Assembly (NCBI RefSeq): GCF_019656655.1
Contig: NZ_BPMV01000001.1
Coordinates: forward strand, 2,728,001-2,792,000
Source of the DNA: Tsukamurella sp. TY48
GTDB lineage: Bacteria; Actinomycetota; Actinomycetes; Mycobacteriales; Mycobacteriaceae
DNA: 64,000 nucleotides
Reading direction: 5' to 3'
In this document: piece after piece, positions 55,912-64,000 of the stretch
Position numbering within the stretch: the stretch's first letter is position 1
Layout of the letters: the number at the start of each line of letters is the position of its first letter
Program-made: the position numbers and the translations under genes
Notes under the pieces: model-generated
Told to the model about the DNA's origin: nothing
What the model saw: the letters and a program-made list of their open reading frames with translations, nothing else
Databases searched by the model: none

Positions 55912-56514
55912 GTGCCGAACAATCACTACCACCACCTCGTCTTCGGCGATGACGCGTTGGAGCGGCAACGCGCGAACGGCAGCTACGTGGCCTACGGGCG
56001 GCAGATGGAGCGCGGCGACGACGGGCCGCAGGAGCTGTCCGACCGCGAGCTGCTCATGATCACCCGCGCCGATCAGTTCTGTCTGGCCACCGTCACCCCC
56101 ACCGGCTGGCCGTACCTCCAGTACCGCAGCGGCCCGGCCGGATTCGTGCGGTACGACGCGGCGACGGGGCGGCTGCGGTTCACCGACCTGCCGGGGAACA
56201 ACCAGTTCGTCACCCTCGGGAACCTGGCCGACGACGACCGCCTCGCGATGTTCTTCGTGGACTATCCGCGCCGTATCCGGCTCAAGGTCTTCGGTCGCGG
56301 ACGAGTGGTCGAGGACGAGGCGGGCCGGGCCATCGAGATCGCGGTGGAGGCCTTCGACTGGAACTGCTCGCGCAGCATCATCCCGCGGTTCGACCGCGAC
56401 TATCTGGCGCAGCTCGGCGCCGCCTATCAGAAGGTCGCGGCGGAGCGGGAGGACGAGCTGACCGCCGAGATCGAGCGGCTCCGGGCCCGGGTGGCCGAAC
56501 TGGAGGCGCGGTAG
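55912..56514 (+). CDS. PNPOx-like flavin/heme-binding protein
   Basis: 200 residues, GTG start. Split-barrel pattern of pyridoxamine-5-phosphate oxidase-like proteins: [28 protein letters not shown], then [47 protein letters not shown]-terminal coiled coil ([23 protein letters not shown]). Probably an F420-, FMN- or heme-binding oxidoreductase; exact role unknown. Confidence 0.82.
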   Translation: MPNNHYHHLVFGDDALERQRANGSYVAYGRQMERGDDGPQELSDRELLMITRADQFCLATVTPTGWPYLQYRSGPAGFVRYDAATGRLRFTDLPGNNQFVTLGNLADDDRLAMFFVDYPRRIRLKVFGRGRVVEDEAGRAIEIAVEAFDWNCSRSIIPRFDRDYLAQLGAAYQKVAAEREDELTAEIERLRARVAELEAR

Positions 56515-56515
56515 C

Positions 56516-57319
56516 TCACAGGGGGCCGGTGGGCCCGTCGTAGGAGTTCTGCCGGGGGATCGCCTCGGTCACCGGATTCGGCGAGACCCGCACCGGCCGC
56601 GGCGGACGCTTGACCACCACGGTGTCCTGCTGGGAGGGGAGCCGGGGCGACGGTGCCGGGCGCGCCCACCGGGCGTCGGGTGCCGGAATCCGCTGCGGGA
56701 GCGGCGGAGGCACCGGCGCCGACGGAACCGGCCGCTGTTCGTGCCGCACCGCCGCCGGGATCGGGGGCGCCGGGACCGCCCGTCGCGCGAGGAGCAGCAG
56801 GACCGCGGCGACACCCACCGCGGCGCCGCCGGCGATCGCCACGAACGGTCCGGGCCCGGCCGCCACGTCGAGCTCGAGCGAGACGCCCTGCACGGGCACC
56901 GTCCGGCTACCGACGAGCCGCATCAGGGCGTACCCGGCCACGCCGATGCCGGCGAGCCCGGACGCGGCCACCAGACCGGCCGCGGACCGTCGGACAGTGG
57001 CCGGGCGAGCGAAGGCCGCGACGGCGCCGAGCACGATCGCCACCGCACCGGCGGCGATCACCGCCGCACCGACCCAGGCGCCGTCCGTGGGGACCTGCGA
57101 GGCCACGTCGACCCCGCCCACGGCGGGCGCCGAGACCTCGCCCAACCCCGTGACCTCCGCCTTCACCTGCGCCGGGAGGCCGGGCAGCGCGGGGAGGTCG
57201 GCCGTCGCCGAGAACCAGGTGAGGAACGCCGCGGCGATCAGCGCGGCGCCGCCCAGGGCGGCCGCCACGACGCCCGCGTACCGCGGAAGAGCGGACGGGG
57301 CGGACTTCGAATCGGGCAT
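56516..57319 (-). CDS. Hypothetical four-helix membrane protein with Pro-rich tail
   Basis: 267 residues from the ATG at 57319 (GGAGG upstream). Hydrophobic segments near 14-36, 82-103, 110-128 and 150-170; the first loop (about 37-80) is exported. The C-terminal 90 residues are Pro/Arg-rich and probably cytoplasmic. No family recognised. Converges with the PNPOx-like gene, stops 2 nt apart. Confidence 0.75.
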   Translation of the reverse strand: MPDSKSAPSALPRYAGVVAAALGGAALIAAAFLTWFSATADLPALPGLPAQVKAEVTGLGEVSAPAVGGVDVASQVPTDGAWVGAAVIAAGAVAIVLGAVAAFARPATVRRSAAGLVAASGLAGIGVAGYALMRLVGSRTVPVQGVSLELDVAAGPGPFVAIAGGAAVGVAAVLLLLARRAVPAPPIPAAVRHEQRPVPSAPVPPPLPQRIPAPDARWARPAPSPRLPSQQDTVVVKRPPRPVRVSPNPVTEAIPRQNSYDGPTGPL

Positions 57320-57462
57320 TGCGGACCTCCTACGGCGATGTGTCCGCAACGCTAGGACCTGCGGGTTGGCGGTCGCTGAAGTCGCGCCAAAGCCGTGGCG
57401 GCCCGCCGGTACACTGATCGAATGAGACAACGTCCGAGGATCTGTCCCGTAGCGGTGCTCGG

Positions 57463-58104
57463 GTGACCGCCGCGGTGCAGTCGGGCGAGGAGTCACCCGA
57501 CGCCAAGGGACGCGCCAAGACCCGCCGCAAGCTGATCCGGGCCGCCTACTTCGTTTTCGCGCAGCACGGCTACGGCGCCACCACCGTGAAGATGGTGTGC
57601 GATGCCGCCGGGTTCACCCGGGGCGCGTTCTACTCGAACTTCACCAGCCTCGAAGAGCTGTTCATCGAGGTCTGGCGCTACCACGTGCAGTGGATCATGG
57701 ACGTCCTGGCCAAGGTGGTCGACAGCAACGTGGTGCAGGGTGCCGACTACGGCAAGCTGATCGATATGGCCGTCCGCGCGATCCCGGTCAACGAGCGCTG
57801 GCAGCGCGTGAACGGCGATTTCGTGGCCCTGTGCACCCGCACGCCCGAGCTCAACCAGACGGTGCGCGATGCGCAGCAGATGTTGCTGGCCAACATGATT
57901 CCCACCGTGATGCACGTGCTGGAGGCCGCCGGCCGCCGGGTCACCGCGCCCGAGGCCCTCGGCTACGCCCTGCTCGCCGTGCACGAGGGCACCGCTTCGT
58001 ACTGCGTCATCGACCCGGACAACGAGACCCTCAAGCAGAACCGGATCAACCTGCTCACGGCCACGCTGAACATGTACAGCGAGCCCATCGAGCCGTCGGC
58101 GTGA
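57463..58104 (+). CDS. TetR family transcriptional regulator
   Basis: 213 residues, GTG start. N-terminal TetR helix-turn-helix: AKTRRKLIRAAYFVFAQHGYGATTVKMVCDAAGFTRGAFYSNF. C-terminal ligand domain ends in helix LINLLTATLNMYSEPIE-like sequence. TACACT at 57410-57415 may be its -10. It overlaps cobF by 4 nt and faces away from the membrane protein gene across 143 nt, either of which it may control. Confidence 0.9.
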   Translation: MTAAVQSGEESPDAKGRAKTRRKLIRAAYFVFAQHGYGATTVKMVCDAAGFTRGAFYSNFTSLEELFIEVWRYHVQWIMDVLAKVVDSNVVQGADYGKLIDMAVRAIPVNERWQRVNGDFVALCTRTPELNQTVRDAQQMLLANMIPTVMHVLEAAGRRVTAPEALGYALLAVHEGTASYCVIDPDNETLKQNRINLLTATLNMYSEPIEPSA

Positions 58105-58880
58105 GCCGCACCGCGCTCGTCATCGGGATCGGCGCCGGCGATCCCGGGCACGTGACCCTCGGTGCCGTCGACGCGATGGGCGAGGCCGATGCCTTCTTCG
58201 TGCTCGACAAGCCCTCGGCCTCCTCGCTCACCGATGCCCGGCAGGCGATCCTCGCGCGGCACGCCCCGGACACCCCGGTGATCCTGGTGCCCGATCCGCC
58301 CCGCGACCGGTCGGCCGAACGCGGCGAGTCCCGGCCCGACGGTGCCTACGCGGCCAACGTGGACGCCTGGCACGACGCCCGCGCACAGGCGCTGGCGGCG
58401 GCGATCGCCGAGCACGTGCCCGAAGGCGGACGGGCCGGATTCCTGGTGTGGGGCGATCCGTCGCTGTACGACTCGACGCTGCGGGTGATCGAGCGGGTGG
58501 GTGCCGTGTTGCCGATCGCCCCGAAGGTGATCCCGGGCATCACCAGCGTGCAGGCGCTCACCGCTGCGCACGCGATCCTGCTCAACCGGGTGGGGGAGCC
58601 GATCCACATCACCACCGGCCGGCGCCTGGCGGGCGACGGGTTCTCCGACGGGGCGGGCGGCAACACCGTGGTGATGCTCGATGCCGACTGCACCTTCCGG
58701 CGGACCGCGCGGCCCACCGACCACATCTACTGGGGCGCGTATCTCGGTACGCCCGAGGAGATCCTGATCGACGGGCCCGTCGGCGAGGTGGGCGAGAGGA
58801 TCGCCCGGACCCGTGCGCAGGCGCGCGAGCGGCACGGCTGGATCATGGACATCTACCTGCTGCGCCGCCCCACCGCCTGA
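58101..58880 (+). CDS. cobF: Precorrin-6A synthase (deacetylating) CobF
   Basis: 259 residues from the GTG at 58101, overlapping the TetR stop. Tetrapyrrole methylase fold: VIGIGAGDPGHVTLGAV at the N-terminus, LVWGDPSLYDSTLRVIERV, VIPGITSVQALTAAHAI, and GNTVVMLDADC. In aerobic cobalamin synthesis it methylates C1 and removes acetate from precorrin-5. No other cob genes are adjacent, which is common for cobF in mycobacteria. Confidence 0.92.
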   Translation: MSRTALVIGIGAGDPGHVTLGAVDAMGEADAFFVLDKPSASSLTDARQAILARHAPDTPVILVPDPPRDRSAERGESRPDGAYAANVDAWHDARAQALAAAIAEHVPEGGRAGFLVWGDPSLYDSTLRVIERVGAVLPIAPKVIPGITSVQALTAAHAILLNRVGEPIHITTGRRLAGDGFSDGAGGNTVVMLDADCTFRRTARPTDHIYWGAYLGTPEEILIDGPVGEVGERIARTRAQARERHGWIMDIYLLRRPTA

Positions 58881-58898
58881 ATCCGTTCGCGCACCGGA

Positions 58899-59651
58899 TC
58901 AGTTGAGCGCGGACAGGACCCGCTCGGCCAGTTCGGGGCGGCACACCACGAGGTCCGGCAGGTACGGATCGGGATTGTTGTAGGTGAGCTCGGAGCCGTC
59001 GAGGCGGCTGCAGTGCAGGCCGGCGGCCCGCGCCACGCCCACCGGCGCGCACGAATCCCACTCGTACTGGCCGCCGGCGTGCAGGTACACATCCACCTGC
59101 CCGGTGACCACGGCCATCGTCTTGACGCCGGCGGAGCCGAGCGAGACCGGTTGCAGTCCCAACTGATCGGCCACCCGGAACATCCCGGGGGTGGCGCGGC
59201 TGCGGCTCAGGGCGAGGTTGCCGGTGAGCGGTCCAGTGGGCGCGGTCACGGTGTCGGAGCGGAACACCCGGTCCATCGCGGGCAGTGAGACGGCGCTGTG
59301 CACCGGCTGCCCGTTCTGCGTGAGCGCCACGTGCACGGCGTAATCCGGACGGTGCGCGGCGTAGTCGCGGGTGCCGTCGAGCGGGTCGATCACCCACACC
59401 CGGTCGGCGCTGAGCCGCTCGGTGGAATCGGGCGCCTCCTCGGACAGCACGGCGTCCTGGGGGCGGTAGCGACGCAGGACGCGGGCGATCCAGGCCTGCG
59501 CGAGCCGGTCGCCGGTGTCACCGAGGATGCCGTCCTCGAGCAGCGAGCCGTGGCGGATGGCCTGCAGGATCCGCCCCGCCCCGTCGGCGATCTCGGCCGC
59601 GAGCTCGATGTCGGACAGCATGCCACCGTCGGAACGGCTCGAAAAGGTCAT
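58899..59651 (-). CDS. cysQ: 3'(2'),5'-bisphosphate nucleotidase / inositol monophosphatase family
   Basis: 250 residues. Metal motifs of the IMPase superfamily: LSEEAPDS (Glu-Glu), WVIDPLDGTRDYAA (DPLDGT) and YEWDSCAPVGVARAAGL. Similar proteins (CysQ) hydrolyse PAP from sulfate assimilation and also fructose-1,6-bisphosphate or inositol phosphates. Converges with cobF; divergent from the glycosylase gene 22 nt away. Confidence 0.85.
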   Translation of the reverse strand: MTFSSRSDGGMLSDIELAAEIADGAGRILQAIRHGSLLEDGILGDTGDRLAQAWIARVLRRYRPQDAVLSEEAPDSTERLSADRVWVIDPLDGTRDYAAHRPDYAVHVALTQNGQPVHSAVSLPAMDRVFRSDTVTAPTGPLTGNLALSRSRATPGMFRVADQLGLQPVSLGSAGVKTMAVVTGQVDVYLHAGGQYEWDSCAPVGVARAAGLHCSRLDGSELTYNNPDPYLPDLVVCRPELAERVLSALN

Positions 59652-59673
59652 ACCCCCACCCTAGAGTGGGCCT

Positions 59674-60546
59674 ATGCCGGAGCTTCCCGAGATCGCCGCT
59701 ATCGCGCAGTACGTGGCCGAGAAGGCCGTGGGAACGCAGATCCGCCGGGTGGATGTGGCGGCGCTGTCGGTGCTCAAGACCTTCGCGCCCGGCCCGCACG
59801 ATCTGGTGGGCGCCACCGTGACCGGGACGGACCGGATCGGCAAGTACTTCGTGCTGTGGACCGAGAAGAACGGCGATCGCGTCGCGCTGGTCACGCACCT
59901 GTCGCGGGCGGGATGGCTGCGCTGGTCCGACAAGCTCTCGCCCACCCCGCTCAAGCCGGGCGGCAAATCGCCGATCGCGCTGCGGGTGCACGTGGGTCCG
60001 GAGGGGGAGGGTTTCGATCTCACCGAGGCGGGCACGCAGAAGCGGCTCGCGGTGTGGATCGTCCGCGATCCCAGCGAGATCGAGATGGTGGCCACGCTCG
60101 GACCGGATGCGCTCGCGGTGAGTCGAGAGGACTTCGGCGCGATCCTCGCGGGCTCGCGGGCCCAGTTGAAGACTCTGCTGCGTGATCAGCGCACCATCGC
60201 GGGGATCGGTAACGCCTATTCGGACGAGATCCTGCACACGGCGAAGCTCTCGCCCTTCGCCATCGCGAAATCGCTCGACGAGGCGCAGGTCGATGCGCTG
60301 TACGCGGCGATGCACGCGGAGCTCGACGATGCGGTGGCCCGCTCAGTGGGGCAGCACGTGGCCACGCTCAAGGCGGAGAAGCGCTCGGGGATGAAGGTGC
60401 ACGGCCGCACCGGCAGTCCGTGCCCCGTGTGCGGCGATACGGTGCGTGAGGTGTCCTACGCCGACCGGAACTTCCAGTACTGCGCCACCTGCCAGACGGG
60501 CGGGAAAATCCTCGCTGACCGCAGAATGTCCAAGCTGTTGAAGTAG
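59674..60546 (+). CDS. Fpg/Nei family DNA glycosylase
   Basis: 290 residues. Starts MPELPEI: Pro1 (after Met removal) and Glu2 are catalytic. A helix-two-turn-helix region (RTIAGIGNAYSDEILHTAKLSPF) and a C-terminal zinc finger CPVC and CATC are intact. Excises oxidised bases and nicks DNA; whether it is Fpg or Nei type is not settled by sequence alone. TAGAGT (59662-59667) ends 6 nt before the ATG, suggesting a leaderless mRNA. Confidence 0.92.
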   Translation: MPELPEIAAIAQYVAEKAVGTQIRRVDVAALSVLKTFAPGPHDLVGATVTGTDRIGKYFVLWTEKNGDRVALVTHLSRAGWLRWSDKLSPTPLKPGGKSPIALRVHVGPEGEGFDLTEAGTQKRLAVWIVRDPSEIEMVATLGPDALAVSREDFGAILAGSRAQLKTLLRDQRTIAGIGNAYSDEILHTAKLSPFAIAKSLDEAQVDALYAAMHAELDDAVARSVGQHVATLKAEKRSGMKVHGRTGSPCPVCGDTVREVSYADRNFQYCATCQTGGKILADRRMSKLLK

Positions 60547-60569
60547 GGCGCATATCGCCCGAAACGCCC

Positions 60570-60617
60570 TGAGGTTAGGCATTGCTGCATAGTGCGGTGA
60601 AGGCGTGCCTTACCTTC
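60570..60617 (+). promoter_or_regulatory. Candidate IdeR/DtxR iron boxes upstream of efeUO
   Basis: Two partial matches to the 19-bp iron-box consensus (TWAGGTWAGSCTWACCTWA as I recall it): 60570-60588 (about 13 of 19) and 60599-60617 (about 14 of 19). The half sites GGTTAGGCA (60574-60582) and TGCCTTACC (60606-60614) are inverted with one mismatch. The location just before an iron importer supports iron-dependent repression. Confidence 0.55.
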
Positions 60618-60623
60618 TACTCC

Positions 60624-62657
60624 ATGAACTGGGGTGATGCCGTCCCGAACTTCCTGATCGGCCTGCGTGAAGGTCTGGAAGCGGGACTGATCGTGAGCAT
60701 CCTGCTGGCCGCCGTGAAGAAATCGGGCGGTTCGCGGGTGCCGGTGTGGTTGGGCGCGCTCGGCGCGGCCTCGTTGTCGGTGAGTTTCGGTGCGGTGTTG
60801 ACCTTCACCACCTCCGAGATGTCGGCGACGGCGCGGGAGGTGGTCGCGGGAACGCTGAGCGTGCTCGCGGTGATCCTGGTGACGGTGATGATCTTCTGGA
60901 TGCGCCGCACCGCCGCGACGCTCTCGAAGGGTCTGCGCGGCGATGTCGAGGCCGCGATGGCGCTCGGCGCGGGCGCGCTGGTGCTCACCGCCTTCTTCGC
61001 CGTCGCGCGCGAGGGCCTGGAGACCACGCTGTTCCTGTGGACCGCCGCCCGCGCCTCCGGTGACGCCGTGGGACCCGCCGTCGGCGCGACCCTGGGCCTG
61101 CTCGTGGCCTTCGGGTTGTGCGTGCTGCTGTACCGGCAGGCCGTCCGCCTCGACCTGGGCAAGTTCTTCGGCTACACCGCGATCCTGCTCATCGTGGTGG
61201 CGGCCGGCGTCCTCTCGTACGGCCTCGGCGACCTGCAGAACGCGGGCGTGCTGCCGGGCCGCACCTGGCTGGCGTTCGATCTCACCGGCACCGTCAACCC
61301 CGACGCCTGGTGGGTCGCGCTGTTCTCCGGCATCACCAACCTGTCCCCGAAGATGACGGTGCTCCAGGTGTTCGCCTGGCTGGCGTACCTGGTGATCGTG
61401 CTGTGGGCCTTCCTGCGCACCACGCCGGCGCCGCCCGAGGCGCACACCAAGAGCCGGTTCGAGACCTGGGCCGAGAACCTCGCCGGCCGGCAGGTGTGGC
61501 CGGTGGCCGCGGTGATCGTGCTCGTTCCGCTCCTGGTGGCCGGCCTGATCATCGCGATCCTGCCGTCGAAGCCCGCCGTCGCCGGGGCCGTGACGGTCAC
61601 GGCCGAGGACTGCGCGCGCGAGTTCAGCGGTGCGGGCCCCGGGCTGCAGCGGATCTCGGTGACCAACAAGTCCGGCAAGTCGGGCGAGATCAACCTGGTG
61701 GACGCCGGCGGCGCCGTGGTGGGGGAGATCGAGACCATCGGTCCCGCCACCACCGCGGATCTCTCGGCGACGCTGGGCAACGGCACCTACCAGTTCGTCT
61801 GCTACCTCGCGGGCCAGCAGCCCACCCGGTCGGAGCAGTTCACCGTGACCGGCGGTTCGGGCGAAGCGCCCAAGGCCGTCGACCGCGTCACCAAGGCCGA
61901 CCTCGAGGGCGTGAACGCCACGTACCAGGACTACGTGCTCCAGGTGCTGCCCACCGTGGAGTCCGCGCTCGGCCGGGTCCGGTCGGCGCTCGCGGGCGGC
62001 GATGTCGACGGTGCGAAGCGGGCCTGGCTCGACACCATGACCGCGTGGGAGCGGGTCGGCGCCTCGTACAACAGCTTCGGTGCGGCGGGGAAGGCCGTCG
62101 CGGGCCTGCCGGACGGTTTCGCCGACGGTGTGCGCGATCCGGAGTTCTCCGGCATCCGGCGGATCGAGTACGGCCTGTACCGCGGCGAGGCGCCCGCCGC
62201 GCTCCTGACGCAGGTCGATAAGACCAGCGAGGGGCTGCAGAAGGTCCGCACCGATCTGCGCACCGACGAGATCGCGGGCGATCCGGTGACCCTCACCAAG
62301 CGGGCGCAGGAGATCCTCGAGGACGCCCTGCGCGATCACCTCACCGGGGTCAGCGATCAGGGCGCGCACGCCGGATACGCGGCCACCGCCGCCGGTGTCG
62401 ATGCCACTCGCGCCGTGCTGCGGATCGTCGAGCCGCTGCTGGTGACCCGCGCACCGGAACTGCTGCCCACGGCGCGCCGGGAACTCGACGAGGTGATCCG
62501 CGCGCTCGACGCGGTCAAGCGCCCCGACGGGACGTACCCGCCCCTCGACACCCCGCCGCTCGCGCAGCGGCAGAAGATCAACGGCACCGTCGGCCAGGCG
62601 CTGGAGACGCTCTCGGCCGTGCCCAACCTCCTGGAGAAGCCCAAGCATGAGCGATGA
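60624..62657 (+). CDS. EfeU-EfeO fusion ferrous/ferric iron uptake protein
   Basis: 677 residues from ATG 60624 (a TTG at 60582 adds an unlikely leader). Residues 1-280 are EfeU/FTR1: seven or so helices with the two iron-binding motifs REGLE (15-19) and REGLE (129-133). Another helix near 300 leads to an exported EfeO part: a cupredoxin-like domain (about 318-405, with EDCAREFSG and YQFVCYLAG) and an M75 imelysin-like helical domain. The usual HxxE of EfeO reads GIRRIEYGL, Arg for His. efeB overlaps its end by 11 nt. Confidence 0.88.
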   Translation: MNWGDAVPNFLIGLREGLEAGLIVSILLAAVKKSGGSRVPVWLGALGAASLSVSFGAVLTFTTSEMSATAREVVAGTLSVLAVILVTVMIFWMRRTAATLSKGLRGDVEAAMALGAGALVLTAFFAVAREGLETTLFLWTAARASGDAVGPAVGATLGLLVAFGLCVLLYRQAVRLDLGKFFGYTAILLIVVAAGVLSYGLGDLQNAGVLPGRTWLAFDLTGTVNPDAWWVALFSGITNLSPKMTVLQVFAWLAYLVIVLWAFLRTTPAPPEAHTKSRFETWAENLAGRQVWPVAAVIVLVPLLVAGLIIAILPSKPAVAGAVTVTAEDCAREFSGAGPGLQRISVTNKSGKSGEINLVDAGGAVVGEIETIGPATTADLSATLGNGTYQFVCYLAGQQPTRSEQFTVTGGSGEAPKAVDRVTKADLEGVNATYQDYVLQVLPTVESALGRVRSALAGGDVDGAKRAWLDTMTAWERVGASYNSFGAAGKAVAGLPDGFADGVRDPEFSGIRRIEYGLYRGEAPAALLTQVDKTSEGLQKVRTDLRTDEIAGDPVTLTKRAQEILEDALRDHLTGVSDQGAHAGYAATAAGVDATRAVLRIVEPLLVTRAPELLPTARRELDEVIRALDAVKRPDGTYPPLDTPPLAQRQKINGTVGQALETLSAVPNLLEKPKHER

Positions 62658-63900
62658 GAAGAACGGCGGCACCGACCGCCGGAAGTTCCTGCAGGGCACG
62701 GCCGCCGGTGCCGTGGGTGCGGCCGCCCTCGGCGCGGTGCTGGTGGGCGGCGCCCGCAGCGACGCGCGGGGCACCGGCCCGACGGTGAGCGAGACCTACC
62801 CGTTCCAGGGGAAGCACCAGTCCGGTGTGCTGACGCCGGACCCGGCGAACAAGCAGTCGCATCTCATGGTGGCCGCGTTCGATGTGATCGCCGCCGACCG
62901 CGCGGGCCTGGAGGGCCTGCTGCGCACCATCACCGAGCGATCGCGTTTCCTCACCACGGGTGGTGCCCCGGCCGATCTCGGCGTCGGTAAGCCGCCGTCG
63001 GACAGTGCGGTGCTGGGGCCGGTGGTCCCGGCCGACGGCCTCACGGTGACCCTCGGCGTGGGGGAGAGCCTGTTCGACGGGCGGTTCGGGTTGGCGGGGG
63101 TGAAGCCGAAGCGGCTCACGCCGATGACCACCTTCCCGAACGATCAGCCCGATCCGGCGCAGTGTCACGGCGATCTGGTGATCCAGTTGTGCGCCAACAA
63201 CCCCGACACCGTGCACCACGCCTTGCGCGATATCGCCAAGCAGACCCGCGGCGCGATGCAGCTGCGGTGGAAGATGCAGGGTTACGGTACCCCGCCGCGG
63301 CCGGGTGGATCGCCGCGGAACCTGCTGGGATTCAAAGACGGTACCGCCAATCCCACCGGGGGCCAGGCGGAGTCGCTGATCTGGCTGGACGGGGCCGGAT
63401 CGGACGAGCCCGCCTGGACCGAGGGTGGCACGTACATGGTGGTGCGGCTGATCCGGATGCTCGTCGAGTTCTGGGACCGCGTCTCGATCGCCGAGCAGGA
63501 GGGCATGTTCGGGCGGCGGCGCGACAGCGGCGCACCCCTCGACGGTGCCGAGGAGTTCGACGAACCGGACTACTCGAAGGACCCCGACGGCGATGTGATC
63601 CCGGTGGATTCGCACATCCGGCTCGCGAATCCGCGCGAGGGCGAGAAGACGGAGAAGCAGCGTTTGGTGCGCCGGTCGTACAACTACGACCTGGGGCTGG
63701 ACGTGAACGGCAACATGGCCTGCGGGCACGTCTTCATCTGCTTCCAGCGCGATATCCAGGGGCAGTTCGAGGAGGTGCAGAAGCGGCTGATCGACGAGCC
63801 GCTCACCGACTACGTGACGCCCTTCGGGGGCGGGTACTTCTTCGCGGTGCCGGGTGTGAAGGACGACCGGGACTTCTTGGGCTCCGGGCTGTTTGCGTGA
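62647..63900 (+). CDS. efeB: EfeB, Tat-exported DyP-type heme peroxidase
   Basis: 417 residues. Twin-arginine signal (DRRKFLQGTAAGAVGAAALGA). DyP signature GFKDGTAN with the distal Asp, the proximal His in VDSHIRLANPRE, and the C-terminal FFAVPG typical of EfeB. In E. coli-type EfeUOB it supports low-pH iron uptake by oxidising ferrous iron or porphyrins. Coupled to the fused efeUO gene by an 11-nt overlap. Confidence 0.93.
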   Translation: MSDEKNGGTDRRKFLQGTAAGAVGAAALGAVLVGGARSDARGTGPTVSETYPFQGKHQSGVLTPDPANKQSHLMVAAFDVIAADRAGLEGLLRTITERSRFLTTGGAPADLGVGKPPSDSAVLGPVVPADGLTVTLGVGESLFDGRFGLAGVKPKRLTPMTTFPNDQPDPAQCHGDLVIQLCANNPDTVHHALRDIAKQTRGAMQLRWKMQGYGTPPRPGGSPRNLLGFKDGTANPTGGQAESLIWLDGAGSDEPAWTEGGTYMVVRLIRMLVEFWDRVSIAEQEGMFGRRRDSGAPLDGAEEFDEPDYSKDPDGDVIPVDSHIRLANPREGEKTEKQRLVRRSYNYDLGLDVNGNMACGHVFICFQRDIQGQFEEVQKRLIDEPLTDYVTPFGGGYFFAVPGVKDDRDFLGSGLFA

Positions 63901-63904
63901 GGGC

Positions 63905-63933
63905 CGGGACGGGTTAGGGCATCCCTCGTCCCG
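63905..63933 (+). terminator. Terminator after efeB
   Basis: Stem 63905-63913 with 63925-63933 (one G-T wobble), 11-nt loop, 5 nt after the efeB stop. A second perfect 9-bp inverted repeat follows at 63949-63957 and 63976-63984. No gene is supported between 63901 and the window end. Confidence 0.65.
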
Positions 63934-64000
63934 CAGCCGGACACCACGATGCCGCCGCCCCCTGGGTGATGGGAACGGCGGCATTCGTGTTCTTCATGCG

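Noticed and set aside
60456..62774. 772-codon minus-strand frame opposite efeUO
   Set aside because: Overlaps a gene with clear motifs; the predicted product is low-complexity His/Arg/Gly-rich.
63914..63998. 27-codon minus-strand frame at the window end (MKNTNAAVPITQG start)
   Set aside because: It spans the efeB terminator hairpins and has no ribosome-binding site in view; too short to support.

Overview
The window is high-GC actinobacterial DNA (estimated near 70 percent by eye). Co-occurring ESX/type VII secretion genes (EccB, EccE, EspG-like, PE/PPE-like, WXG100), DyP/EfeUO iron uptake, Tat substrates, frequent GTG starts and probable leaderless mRNAs point to the Mycobacteriales outside Mycobacterium itself (a Tsukamurella- or Gordonia-like genus is my guess, not something the sequence proves). 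No CRISPR, rRNA, transposase or integrase was seen.

Layout. (1) 1-1144: end of the first half of the spc ribosomal operon (rplN end, rplX, rplE, rpsZ). (2) 1145-20550: about 19.7 kb of non-ribosomal genes inserted before rpsH: a PAP2-like membrane enzyme, a secreted GH5-like hydrolase, an OsmC protein, three tandem secreted S33/TAP-like alpha/beta hydrolases with Thr/Ala/Pro stalks, a ureABCFGD urease operon without ureE, and an NCS1 permease. (3) 20600-26477: the spc operon resumes under its own promoter (rpsH-rplF-rplR-rpsE-rpmD-rplO), then secY-adk-map. (4) 26500-31000: a Fic/VbhA-type toxin-antitoxin pair, a TipA-like MerR regulator with a recognisable operator, a frameshifted gene, metY and a NUDIX gene. 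(5) 31000-35990: infA, a secreted trypsin-like protease, rpmJ, rpsM-rpsK-rpsD, rpoA, rplQ. (6) 36000-38250: SRPBCC protein, truA, DedA protein. (7) 38266-47836: an ESX-4-like locus next to truA, with an Rv3446c-family protein, two YbaB-like proteins, PE-like and PPE-like substrates, an EspG-like chaperone, two WXG100 proteins, EccE and EccB, but no EccC, EccD or mycosin. (8) 47826-64000: mixed chromosomal genes (flavin monooxygenase, enoyl-CoA hydratase, MBL hydrolase, VWA lipoprotein-like protein, tRNA-Arg, phosphoesterase, MFS transporter, rnhA, PNPOx-like protein, TetR-cobF, cysQ, fpg/nei) and an iron-uptake operon in which efeU and efeO are fused, followed by efeB.

How they work together: the ribosomal, secY-adk-map and rpoA blocks are housekeeping transcription units. 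The urease subunits and chaperones form one tightly overlapping operon that would release ammonia from urea, with a nucleobase-type permease next door that might feed purine or ureide nitrogen into it. The ESX genes supply substrates, chaperone and two membrane components to a secretion machine whose motor must be encoded elsewhere. EfeUO/EfeB would import iron under probable IdeR/DtxR control. The most unusual items are the split spc operon, the diversified hydrolase triplet, the Fic module, the TipA operator, the motorless ESX locus with a PE-like protein, and the EfeU-EfeO fusion that lacks the usual HxxE histidine.
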